The notes: a model not told the origin generated them from the sequence alone. DNA of 21,164 nt from an uncultured Lachnospiraceae bacterium (GCA_947175285.1 CAMWMM010000025.1:1-21164), one strand, 5' to 3'; positions 7,331-13,418 are shown, counted from the stretch's first letter. A program made the numbers and translations.

Positions 7331-7872
7331 AGAAAAAATGGAACAAAACATTTAAAAACTGCTCCGGGGAGGGATATCCTCTTGCGGCGGCAGTCACACT
7401 GGCTCTTTTGACGCTGATTTTGATTATAACCCAATATGCCCATCTGTTAATTATTGCGTCGGGGGTAAAGGATGCCATGCAGGAAGCAGTCATATCTACC
7501 GTAAATGATAATTATGCCGATGTTTACCATGCAGTAAGGGAAGGATATGCGGCGGGATACCAGCCAATGGGCGATGGCGCTTTTGAGGAAAGCCTTGACT
7601 ACGGCGATATCTATGGCAGGCTGGACGAACTGCTCGGATTGCAGTCGGACGGAGACTTCCATGCACGTATTTCAGACAGAGGAACCATTGAATACCAGAT
7701 GAAAGACCTGGAGATACAGATCCATAATAACGGGCTTGCTTCCGGCGAGATGGAAAACTTTGAGATAACTGCAACCATCCGCTTGGAGGTACCGATCAGT
7801 TTTATCCAAAAAGTGCTTCCATCCATGCAGATTACGGTCTGTACGAAAGCAGCATATACGCCAAAATTTTAG
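7327..7872 (+). CDS. Second pilin-like (TadE/TadG-type) surface protein
   Basis: 181 residues. The N-terminus is MKKKWNKTFK, then SGEGYPLAAA and a hydrophobic helix (about 18-44). A class III prepilin cleavage between Gly14 and Glu15 is likely. The extracellular part has acidic helices, then a predicted strand-rich end (ENFEITATIRLEVPISF). Its place right after the DUF4320 gene, with ATGA coupling, points to a minor pilus subunit, perhaps at the base or tip. I do not recognise a named family with certainty. Confidence 0.75.
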   Translation: MKKKWNKTFKNCSGEGYPLAAAVTLALLTLILIITQYAHLLIIASGVKDAMQEAVISTVNDNYADVYHAVREGYAAGYQPMGDGAFEESLDYGDIYGRLDELLGLQSDGDFHARISDRGTIEYQMKDLEIQIHNNGLASGEMENFEITATIRLEVPISFIQKVLPSMQITVCTKAAYTPKF

Positions 7873-7982
7873 CAAAAAAACATTCAAAAAAAATCGGCTG
7901 GAAATTGGACTTTCTAATAATGATTATATTACAATAGAAAAAAAGATGATTAGGGAGGAATTTAATATGAAAATGAAATGGA

Positions 7983-8534
7983 ATGAAAAAACAAAAAAAA
8001 ATCACTGTAATCGCTGCATTGGCGGCTGTCGGAATCATTACCCTGACGGGTATTTCCCTTTGTATTTACAAGGATAATCCGCAGAGTATGGAGATTGCTG
8101 AGGCAGAGGTAATAGAGGATATGGTAGATATTCCTGAAAATAGCCTGACTGTTCCGTTAAAGGTAGATACCATAGCACCAGAAACCGAGGAAATTGTCAT
8201 TTCCACAGAGGTTTCAAAGGAAACAAAAACGGAAAACACGTATGTGCAGTCCATTCAGCCTACGCCAGTCAAGACAGAAGATAAAAAACCTGCAGAAGCG
8301 TCTGATGAGTCACAGGGTACAGCAAAGGGAAATAAAGAAAGTAAAACGGAAAATACGGAAAAACCGGCAGAACAGCCTTCTGGAAATACAGATCCATCAC
8401 AACATGGAAATATACAGGGTGATAAAATCTATATTGATGGATTTGGATGGGTTGATTACAACGGCGGTGAAACGGTTGAAATACAGGCCGACGATATATA
8501 TGAAAACGGAAATAAAATCGGAATTATGGATTAA
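7983..8534 (+). CDS. Tad-locus surface protein, DUF6550-like, with displaced start (A9 tract)
   Basis: An N-terminal membrane anchor (about residues 7-28) is followed by a long low-complexity stalk rich in Glu, Thr, Pro and Lys, and a short conserved end with IYIDGFGWVDYNGG and NKIGIMD. That end resembles DUF6550 proteins of Firmicutes Tad loci (from memory). The start is odd. The good ribosome site (AGGGAGGA, 7952-7959) serves ATG 7967, which runs in another frame and stops early. The long frame has only ATG 7983, about 23 nt from that site. Removing one A from the nine-A run at 7993-8001 would join ATG 7967 to the long frame, giving MKMKWNEKTKKITVIAAL. The gene may therefore be frameshifted, slippage-controlled or mis-assembled. 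A weak TTGGAC-N19-TACAAT promoter may lie at 7905-7935. Confidence 0.7.
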   Translation: MKKQKKITVIAALAAVGIITLTGISLCIYKDNPQSMEIAEAEVIEDMVDIPENSLTVPLKVDTIAPETEEIVISTEVSKETKTENTYVQSIQPTPVKTEDKKPAEASDESQGTAKGNKESKTENTEKPAEQPSGNTDPSQHGNIQGDKIYIDGFGWVDYNGGETVEIQADDIYENGNKIGIMD

Positions 8535-8544
8535 CAGGAAAAAG

Positions 8545-8570
8545 GGCATCGCTTCGGCGGTGTCTTTTTT
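8545..8570 (+). terminator. Terminator before the large secreted-protein gene
   Basis: GGCATCGC (8545-8552), loop TTCG, GCGGTGTC (8557-8564) form an 8-bp stem with two G-U pairs and a stable tetraloop, followed by TTTTTT (8565-8570). The next gene's ribosome site begins 5 nt later, leaving no room for a promoter. Expression of 8589-10316 must rely on read-through. Confidence 0.88.
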
Positions 8571-8588
8571 CAGAAGGGAGGAACCACT

Positions 8589-10316
8589 TTGCGAGTTGCA
8601 AAACGGGCAGGCGCCATCTTGATGGCAGTACTGCTTTTTTTACTATTATTGCCGCAGAACCAGCGTGTCTATGCGGCTGGTGAAGGTAATATTGATGGCG
8701 GTGGTGGTGGATTCGGAAATGGAAGCAGTACAAATAAATGGGTCAACGGAGATGATGGTGTTCGGGTAACGATTGTCAGCGCGTCTGATGGATCAGCAGC
8801 ATCCGCATCCGTGGATTTGACAAACAGATCGCCATCAAACATTGTCATCCATTTTACCAAAACCTGTAAAACATCATATAGGGCAGGGGCATCCCTGACA
8901 TTAAATACCGAGCCATATGTCTGTTACCGCCCAAATCAGGCATTGCCAACAATTATCAGTTCGTCCACAGGGGGAAGCCGCATTGAGCAGATCAAAAGAT
9001 ACTTTACGGATGAACAGGTACTCCGTGGGATATGCAATTACTGCGGTTTTGACTTCAACACGCTCATAAGCGGAGATTATAAGCTTCTTATTGAACCGTT
9101 GGCATTTGTGACCTTTCAAGGCACACGAACAGCAATGACGGCTACGGAAGCGGCACTGTATGACCGTCTGCTTGGCGGGACCATGCGGCAGAAAATGCCA
9201 TCCTTGTCGCACAAAAATCTCCCCCTTTCCATTTTTTTGGAAACTTCCGATTTAGGATTTCCGGCATGGTCAGGTTCAAGGACGGAGAGGGTGTCAAACG
9301 AGAGTATCATTAGCGCACTTGGAATCGGTATCGTGCGCTTTAATGAGGAGGTTACGCCAGAAGTAGAAACCGTTGATTATGAGTATCGCGTCAATACAGA
9401 TGTAATAACAGCAATATCAGTCAAGGGCGGACAGTCCGATCCGGATCATCCGGTCAATGTGACATTCCAGATAGACGGCGCTTCGTATACGGTTGAGAAT
9501 GTGTACTACCCAAAAGACCATGAACAGCTCGTGTGGGTGAAATGGCATACACCGCAGATCATCAACATAACGGTGACTGCCAGCGGAAGCGGAAATCCGG
9601 CAAAAGGCACTTTAGTAGCAAAAATCGTTGATTTGGACGGATATGATCCTCCCAACCCGACTGCAGACGACAGAAATGATTCTTATTCTGCCGCAAGTGC
9701 GGTTACTCCGTCAAATACAGAAAAAACATCCGCACACTGGAGCATATGGCGTCCGTGGTGGCATGAACATTGGGTGGAGTATCCAGGCTCCCACAGCGAA
9801 TCGTGTGCAGAGGACTGTACCAGCAGTCACAGCACATGGAAAGATGAAGGCTGGTGGGAATTTGACATTGATTATTATTCGGCATCTTTCAGCTCCAGTA
9901 TGAGCCTTACGCCGGATGAGAAATCTCCAACTGCATCCGCAACCACTATAAAGAGCGGATATGGCGTCAATATTGAGGTAAGTGCTTCTGCCAGCGCATC
10001 CGATGCATCAGCAGTCACGGAACCCCAGACAGCGGTGAGTTATTTTCCTGAGTTTTATTATCAGACATACTGGCGGTTACTTGACAGGACATCAAGCGGC
10101 ATGAATGCCACTTTCCAGTTTAAACAGAATGAATATTCAACGTATAACCGCCAGACACATTTCACTCCGATATGGATGAAGGACGGCAGCTACACGGTGT
10201 ATACCTATGTGATAGACTGCTGGACGCCCGATGGGATGCTTTGCAAAAATCTGACAGGCAGCGTAAATATATCAGGCGATTTATGGAAGGACTGGCATAT
10301 CGCACCTAAGAAATAG
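8589..10316 (+). CDS. Large secreted protein of the Tad locus, unknown domain
   Basis: 575 residues from a TTG start, with AGGGAGG (8575-8581) at good distance. A signal peptide is clear: RVAKRAG, a hydrophobic core with FLLLLPQ, and probable cleavage after VYA near residue 30. The mature part starts with a Gly-rich stretch, then alternates Ser/Thr/Ala-rich regions with Trp/Tyr-rich ones (WSIWRPWWHEHW; TYWRLLD). Four Cys lie in CxxCG (ICNYCG) and CAEDC motifs. No wall-sorting LPXTG or C-terminal membrane segment is visible; the end is DWHIAPKK. As the last gene of the pilus locus it could be a tip-associated or released adhesin. That function is inferred from position only. Confidence 0.8.
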   Translation: MRVAKRAGAILMAVLLFLLLLPQNQRVYAAGEGNIDGGGGGFGNGSSTNKWVNGDDGVRVTIVSASDGSAASASVDLTNRSPSNIVIHFTKTCKTSYRAGASLTLNTEPYVCYRPNQALPTIISSSTGGSRIEQIKRYFTDEQVLRGICNYCGFDFNTLISGDYKLLIEPLAFVTFQGTRTAMTATEAALYDRLLGGTMRQKMPSLSHKNLPLSIFLETSDLGFPAWSGSRTERVSNESIISALGIGIVRFNEEVTPEVETVDYEYRVNTDVITAISVKGGQSDPDHPVNVTFQIDGASYTVENVYYPKDHEQLVWVKWHTPQIINITVTASGSGNPAKGTLVAKIVDLDGYDPPNPTADDRNDSYSAASAVTPSNTEKTSAHWSIWRPWWHEHWVEYPGSHSESCAEDCTSSHSTWKDEGWWEFDIDYYSASFSSSMSLTPDEKSPTASATTIKSGYGVNIEVSASASASDASAVTEPQTAVSYFPEFYYQTYWRLLDRTSSGMNATFQFKQNEYSTYNRQTHFTPIWMKDGSYTVYTYVIDCWTPDGMLCKNLTGSVNISGDLWKDWHIAPKK

Positions 10317-10325
10317 AGGGGCAAA

Positions 10326-10360
10326 GGCATGGAACGGTTCGAGTCCGTTCTGCCTCTTTT
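10326..10360 (+). terminator. Terminator at the end of the Tad locus
   Basis: GGCA and GAACGG (10326-10337) pair with CCGTTC and TGCC (10345-10354) around a 7-nt loop with a 2-nt bulge, followed by TCTTTT. It ends the pilus locus 10 nt after the secreted-protein stop. Confidence 0.85.
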
Positions 10361-10411
10361 CGTGTAGCCATACACGGATATAAAATATTATGAAAAAGGA
10401 GAGTAAAAATT

Positions 10412-10654
10412 ATGGCAATGGCAATGACAGCAACAGCAGAAACAATGAGAGGAAGCGTGAAATGGTTCGATGTAAGGAAAGGATTTGGGTTTATGTCGGA
10501 TGAGGATGGCGTGGACTGGTATGTTCACTTTTCCAATATTATCATGGATGGGTTCAAAAAGCTCCGTTCCGGTCAGAAAGTATCTTTTATCGCAGACGAG
10601 GACGGGAATGGAAGATCAGCAGCAAAAGAAGTCACAATCATAGAGGATAACTAA
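10412..10654 (+). CDS. csp: Cold-shock domain protein with N-terminal extension
   Basis: 80 residues: a single-stranded nucleic-acid-binding cold-shock domain from about residue 13. It contains KWFD, the RNP1 motif KGFGFM (23-28) and an RNP2-like VDWYVHF (34-40), where most Csp proteins have DVFVH. Usual CspA-type proteins are about 66 residues and begin near the GxVKWF motif. Here an extra MAMAMTATAETM precedes it. AAAAAGGAGAG lies 8 nt upstream of the ATG, and a nearly identical ribosome-site leader precedes the gene at 19446. A perfect hairpin CGTGTA/TACACG (10361-10376) lies in the upstream gap. The stop abuts the start of the small gene that follows. Confidence 0.9.
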   Translation: MAMAMTATAETMRGSVKWFDVRKGFGFMSDEDGVDWYVHFSNIIMDGFKKLRSGQKVSFIADEDGNGRSAAKEVTIIEDN

Positions 10655-10747
10655 ATGAAGACAAAGGTTATTATTATCAGTTTATTTGTAGGCGCAACAT
10701 CTGCAATTGCATATGCAATCAGCAAAAAAAAGAGAAAATATGCATAA
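10655..10747 (+). CDS. 30-residue single-pass membrane peptide
   Basis: The ATG directly follows the csp stop (TAAATG), so translation may be by re-initiation. The peptide is MKTK, a hydrophobic helix of about 18 residues (VIIISLFVGATSAIAYAI) and a basic tail SKKKRKYA. It ends 14 nt before a strong terminator, forming a two-gene unit with the cold-shock gene. The length, charge pattern and tight spacing argue that it is real. No family is recognised; no function is assigned. Confidence 0.6.
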   Translation: MKTKVIIISLFVGATSAIAYAISKKKRKYA

Positions 10748-10761
10748 TGATTTTGTGCATT

Positions 10762-10788
10762 CCCCGGCTTCGGCCGGGGGCTCTTTTT
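10762..10788 (+). terminator. Terminator after csp and small membrane ORF
   Basis: CCCCGGC (10762-10768), TTCG loop, GCCGGGG (10773-10779), then GCTCTTTTT. A 7-bp GC-rich stem with a tetraloop and a U tract: a textbook intrinsic terminator. Confidence 0.93.
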
Positions 10789-10792
10789 ATTT

Positions 10793-10830
10793 TAGCCAAT
10801 AAAAAGAAACAGGCACTCAAAACAAGTGCC
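10793..10830 (-). terminator. Minus-strand terminator-like hairpin
   Basis: GGCACT (10812-10817) pairs with AGTGCC (10825-10830). On the minus strand this hairpin is followed by TGTTTCTTTTTATT. It is oriented to end transcripts coming from the minus-strand XRE gene. Confidence 0.6.
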
Positions 10831-10865
10831 CACTTCTATTCCTTATCCTGTTTGATAATTTTCAT

Positions 10866-10928
10866 AAAACTGCTTCCAAAACAACTGGCAGAATAATTGC
10901 ATTAATCAGCCAGTTGTTTTGGAAGCAG
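10866..10928 (-). terminator. Perfect 20-bp inverted repeat, probable minus-strand terminator
   Basis: CTGCTTCCAAAACAACTGGC (10870-10889) is exactly reverse-complementary to 10909-10928 around a 19-nt loop. Read on the minus strand the hairpin is followed by TTTT (complement of 10866-10869), so it can terminate the XRE transcript about 100 nt after its stop. The stem and loop are longer than usual, so a small structured RNA or relic element is also possible. 10929-11031 holds nothing else I can name. Confidence 0.65.
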
Positions 10929-11031
10929 CTCCGCAATAAGCCTTTCTTGATTTTCCTTTAAATATATCCAATTTTGAAATGACTGCCACGCATACATCAG
11001 ACACATTCCCGAACTCAATGCATAGTTTTTG

Positions 11032-11241
11032 TTACTTTTCCCGTATCTCTAATAAATCTGCTATACTGCAATCAAAATATTCACATAGCTTCAAAATCAA
11101 ATTTGCGTCAATCCTCTGAAACTCATCTTTACAATATCTGTTAAAATTTCCCCTTTGAAAGTCTAAGTCCTTGCAAATCCTTGTTTTGCTTATTTTCTTC
11201 TCTTGGAGTAATTCCATAATTCTAATGTGTATATACTTCAT
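11032..11241 (-). CDS. Small XRE/Cro-type HTH regulator
   Basis: 69 residues when started at MKYIHIRIME (first base 11241). On the minus strand AGGAGAGG lies 7 nt upstream of that ATG; an upstream in-frame start at 11277 lacks such a site. The protein is a bare helix-turn-helix of the Cro/CI type: MELLQEKKISKTRICKDL, recognition helix around GNFNRY, then LILKLCEYFDCSIADLLE, the typical XRE end. It is transcribed away from three small plus-strand ORFs; a dyad overlaps their promoter. This is the layout of a repressor controlling a mobile-element or phage-like operon. It is likely autoregulated, although its own promoter (-10 TATAAT at 11267-11272) has a weak -35. Confidence 0.85.
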   Translation of the reverse strand: MKYIHIRIMELLQEKKISKTRICKDLDFQRGNFNRYCKDEFQRIDANLILKLCEYFDCSIADLLEIREK

Positions 11242-11304
11242 ATCTGTACCTCTCCTATTTATATACATTATAAACAAATAATGTGAAAATAAATAATTCT
11301 TATA

Positions 11305-11334
11305 TAGACAGGATATAGTTATATACTGTATAAT
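11305..11334 (+). promoter_or_regulatory. Divergent promoter with dyad (candidate XRE operator)
   Basis: TAGACA (11305-11310), 18-nt spacer, TATAAT (11329-11334), facing the small ORFs. TATAC-T-GTATA (11322-11332) is a perfect dyad overlapping the -10. A second pair, TATAGT (11315-11320) and ACTATA (11340-11345), frames it. A repressor bound here would block RNA polymerase; the XRE protein next door is the obvious candidate (inferred). Confidence 0.6.
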
Positions 11335-11398
11335 TAAATACTATATAAATAAGCACACCATAAAAAGCGGCAATTAAGTGGATGAAAGATAAATTCAA

Positions 11399-11518
11399 GT
11401 GTTAAAAGATTACCAAAGTGCTATAAATGCTACGCCAGGCATATACGAAATTCTTTCATGCAGACAAGGGATACGTGACCTTTTGGGTATCTTAGTAATA
11501 GAGGGTAAGGGGGGATAA
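11399..11518 (+). CDS. Small ORF, 39 residues, unknown (possible fragment)
   Basis: The frame from GTG 11399 reads LKDYQSAINATPGIYEIL, then SCRQGIRDLLGILVIEGKGG and TAA at 11516-11518. Composition and phrasing look protein-like, but no strong ribosome site precedes the GTG. The next ORF (11522-11761) is in the same frame, separated only by this TAA. The two could therefore be one gene of about 120 codons interrupted by a nonsense codon, or two small genes whose stop and ribosome site are interleaved. No family is recognised. Confidence 0.45.
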   Translation: MLKDYQSAINATPGIYEILSCRQGIRDLLGILVIEGKGG

Positions 11519-11521
11519 ACT

Positions 11522-11761
11522 ATAAAGCATTACAATATAAAACACATTATAGATAATCCAGAATGGGAAAAAAAGATAGAAGATCTTTCGAGCAGAATTA
11601 AGCCTTTTACGGGGTGGGGTGAACAAGAAATGATTGAATTTGCCGTAAACGCAATGCCTATGTATCACGTCTGGCTAATGCTCCTAGAAGATAAAGCAAT
11701 AGAATTAGAACAGGAAGAAAAAAACAAGAAATTTTGGAGTAGGTTTACAAAAAACAAATAG
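11522..11761 (+). CDS. Small ORF, about 79 residues, apparent ATA start
   Basis: A protein-like frame (KHYNIKHIIDNPEWEKK, then RIKPFTGWGEQEMIEFAV, ending FWSRFTKNK) runs to TAG 11759-11761. An excellent ribosome site, AAGGGGGG (11507-11514), stands 7 nt before ATA 11522, where an ATG would be expected. The first in-frame ATG (11630) would keep only 43 residues. Either the start mutated from ATG to ATA, or ATA is used inefficiently, or the frame is the tail of the preceding ORF. The stop abuts the ribosome site of the gene at 11771, so the ORFs form an operon. Acidic and basic residues are plentiful and no membrane segment is visible. Function unknown. Confidence 0.5.
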   Translation: MKHYNIKHIIDNPEWEKKIEDLSSRIKPFTGWGEQEMIEFAVNAMPMYHVWLMLLEDKAIELEQEEKNKKFWSRFTKNK

Positions 11762-11770
11762 GAGGGGGTT

Positions 11771-11989
11771 ATGAATGAAATATTTCAATGGATATACAAT
11801 GTTTTTCTTGTATTATATGCGATAATCATAATTGTTTTCAACATTGCCCGTGTTGTATATTTTTTTAAGTGTTTTAAAATAAAGGACTGTTCAAACCAGA
11901 ACTGCCATTTTAAAGAGTTTTGTGATAAGTATCATGAAGTCCTGATGGAAGATGAGAAAGATTTAATTAGAAAAATATTAGAAGAATGA
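11771..11989 (+). CDS. Small membrane protein with cysteine cluster
   Basis: 72 residues. GGAGGGGG (11761-11768) lies 2-3 nt before the ATG, unusually close. An N-terminal hydrophobic helix (about 10-32, FLVLYAIIIIVFNIARVVYF) is followed by a cytoplasmic or external tail with four Cys in the pattern CFKIKDCSNQNCHFKEFC, suited to metal binding or disulfides, and an acidic helical end. It is the last gene of the small operon controlled by the divergent promoter at 11305. No firm family match; similar small proteins occur in Lachnospiraceae accessory regions as far as I recall. Function unknown. Confidence 0.7.
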   Translation: MNEIFQWIYNVFLVLYAIIIIVFNIARVVYFFKCFKIKDCSNQNCHFKEFCDKYHEVLMEDEKDLIRKILEE

Positions 11990-12010
11990 GGTAAATCAAA
12001 ACTGCGTGGA

Positions 12011-12035
12011 GGTACTCTAAAAAGTACCCCTTTTT
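12011..12035 (+). terminator. Terminator after the small-ORF operon
   Basis: GGTACT (12011-12016) pairs with AGTACC (12023-12028), followed by CCTTTTT (12029-12035). It lies 22 nt past the stop at 11989. Confidence 0.82.
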
Positions 12036-12080
12036 CATGCATGTAATTATGGCTAATCATCTATATCAAGCATGAATTGC

Positions 12081-12109
12081 TTTACTTTTCAGGAATTCTG
12101 CATTATAAT
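12081..12109 (+). promoter_or_regulatory. Sigma-A promoter of the second leader
   Basis: TTTACT (12081-12086), 17-nt spacer, perfect TATAAT (12104-12109); transcript start near 12116. The resulting leader is about 255 nt and carries the RNA motif described next. Confidence 0.65.
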
Positions 12110-12115
12110 AAGAAA

Positions 12116-12245
12116 GAACTCATTTTTATTATTTAAACGCTGATTTTCTCAGCATTGGGTAAGAAATTCCTGGAAACAGGTTTTTATTACCATAATTTCA
12201 TAGGACTGCATTATGCACTTGGGAATATTCTCAGGTGCTTTTTTT
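12116..12245 (+). promoter_or_regulatory. Second structured leader RNA, same core as the pilus leader
   Basis: Elements in order: hairpin GCTGA/TCAGC (12139-12143 with 12149-12153); linker ATT; GGG (12157-12159) opening GGTAA (12158-12162), which pairs with TTACC (12187-12191); AAATTCCTG-GAAA-CAGG (12164-12180), a GNRA-capped 4-bp hairpin; ACCAT; and a terminator at 12215-12245. The order and the shared strings match the leader at 1194-1358, except that the extra ATGCGGG stem of the first leader is absent. The sequence outside the shared strings differs, which is what a conserved RNA structure would show. No ligand can be proposed. Confidence 0.6.
12215..12245 (+). terminator. Intrinsic terminator in the second leader
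   Basis: GCACTTGGGAA (12215-12225) pairs with TTCTCAGGTGC (12228-12238) with G-U pairs, then TTTTTTT (12239-12245). It stands about 125 nt before the first gene and so can act as a conditional stop. Confidence 0.82.
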
Positions 12246-12263
12246 ATGCAAATTTTTATAAGT

Positions 12264-12345
12264 GGAGGTATCTATGTAATAAGAAAATTAAAAAAAGTAA
12301 GATTAATGTCTTCACATAAAGCAAAAATGCGTTATGCATGAAGAC
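12264..12345 (+). promoter_or_regulatory. Start-stop mini-ORF and hairpin upstream of 12372 gene
   Basis: GGAGG (12264-12268) stands 5 nt ahead of ATG TAA TAA (12274-12282), a one-codon reading frame. Downstream, GTCTTCA (12308-12314) pairs with TGAAGAC (12339-12345), with inner ATAA/TTAT and GCA/TGC pairs, giving a long hairpin that ends 9 nt before the gene's ribosome site (12355-12361). Together they may tune translation of the next gene; this role is inferred. Confidence 0.5.
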
Positions 12346-12371
12346 AAAACAAAGAAGGAGGTAAGACATAT

Positions 12372-13118
12372 TTGGAAATTCGTGCAGAAGTCAAAGCGAC
12401 ATACAAAGAAATATCAGAATATTTTCATTTCGATGAAGTTCTGAATATCCGTTACTATGAAAAAAAGGGGGATGAAGACCTTTATAAAACAATTATCAGA
12501 ATCCCCGAATGCGACATCAAAAATACAAACCAGCCCATTACATTGGGCAGGCTGAAACAAAAGGTTGTCAAAAAATGCGTGGACTCGTTTCCTATCCACA
12601 GCAAGGTCATTTTTGCAAATGGATCATCGCGGATGATTTATGCAAGCTCACTATACTGGGAAGCAGAATATGCAAAAACTTATGCAGAGCATTTTAAAAC
12701 AAAAGTAGTACATATCGAAAGGATATCAGGAGGAAACGGCATGGAGGAATTACTTTATACGCCAAAGCTTCCAAAAGGATTCGAACAGGAAGATTTTAAC
12801 GTGGAGGAATGGCTTAGCATGGCAGAAGAAAATGAAAAGAAAGTCAGGGAACTTGACAGGAAAGCCAAAGAGAGCGGTTCCATCCTCTACCGTTTCCTTT
12901 ATGAGCCTGTAGCTGATGGAAAGGGTATTTATCAGATCATAAAAGTCAATAAAAAGACCTGCCGAATCCGGTATTGCTCAACGGACGGGTACAATGAGTA
13001 TCAGGTGCGGCAATGGGGCGAAATAGCAACCGTACCCATGCAGTATGTATTAGATGCCCTTGGCAGGCAGGATTATCTGGATAATCTTCACAAAAAGAAA
13101 GAACCAGGTCAGCCATAA
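12372..13118 (+). CDS. Hypothetical protein, 248 residues
   Basis: Starts at TTG 12372 with AAGGAGG (12355-12361), spacing 10 nt. It is soluble, with no signal or membrane segment. Visible landmarks are an N-terminal half with paired strands and helices (RIPECDIKNTNQPITLGRLK), a charged helix about residues 155-180 (EENEKKVRELDRKAKES), and a C-terminal strand-rich part containing IIKVNKKTCRIRYCSTDG. I recognise no domain. It is the first gene after the structured leader and start-stop element, and is followed 35 nt later by a DpnD/PcfM-like gene, the sort of neighbour seen on integrated plasmids and conjugative elements. Function unknown. Confidence 0.75.
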   Translation: MEIRAEVKATYKEISEYFHFDEVLNIRYYEKKGDEDLYKTIIRIPECDIKNTNQPITLGRLKQKVVKKCVDSFPIHSKVIFANGSSRMIYASSLYWEAEYAKTYAEHFKTKVVHIERISGGNGMEELLYTPKLPKGFEQEDFNVEEWLSMAEENEKKVRELDRKAKESGSILYRFLYEPVADGKGIYQIIKVNKKTCRIRYCSTDGYNEYQVRQWGEIATVPMQYVLDALGRQDYLDNLHKKKEPGQP

Positions 13119-13153
13119 GGCAACTCAAATGCTAAAAGTTCAGGAGGTATATA

Positions 13154-13402
13154 ATGAAACGATGCATAGCAATCACAGAGGTATTGACAAGAACTGTTAT
13201 TGTTGAAACAAAAGAAGCTGGTGCAGACAGTCTGGAAAATGCAATTGAATGTGTAAGGGAAGCATACAATGCACAGAAGATTGTTCTTGACGCGGATGAC
13301 TTAGCGCCAGATCCTGCAACTGGAGAGTCCGCCCATTTCTATGAGGCAGACTGGGTTGATCCGGACGAAATTCAGAAAAAGGACGCCGATTTCACTCTAT
13401 GA
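13154..13402 (+). CDS. DpnD/PcfM-like small protein
   Basis: 82 residues; AGGAGG lies 8 nt upstream of the ATG. The N-terminal half (ITEVLTRTVIVETKEAGA, then ENAIECVREAY, then IVLDADDL) fits the DpnD/PcfM-like family. These are small proteins named after a restriction-locus protein and a conjugative-plasmid protein; their activity is not established. The acidic C-terminal tail (about 50-82) is longer than the core. It is co-transcribed with the 12372 gene and ended by a terminator that overlaps its stop codon. Confidence 0.72.
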   Translation: MKRCIAITEVLTRTVIVETKEAGADSLENAIECVREAYNAQKIVLDADDLAPDPATGESAHFYEADWVDPDEIQKKDADFTL

Positions 13403-13418
13403 AAAAGGATGCCTTTTT
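13402..13418 (+). terminator. Short terminator overlapping the DpnD/PcfM-like stop
   Basis: AAAAAGG (13402-13408), ATG loop, CCTTTTT (13412-13418). A compact, possibly bidirectional terminator. Directly after it TGCTATAATG (13418-13427) forms an extended -10 that could start transcription of the ATPase pair; no matching -35 is clear. Confidence 0.65.

Noticed and set aside
12116..12245. T-box leader
   Set aside because: No T-box sequence (TGGNACCGCG type) and no specifier stem seen.
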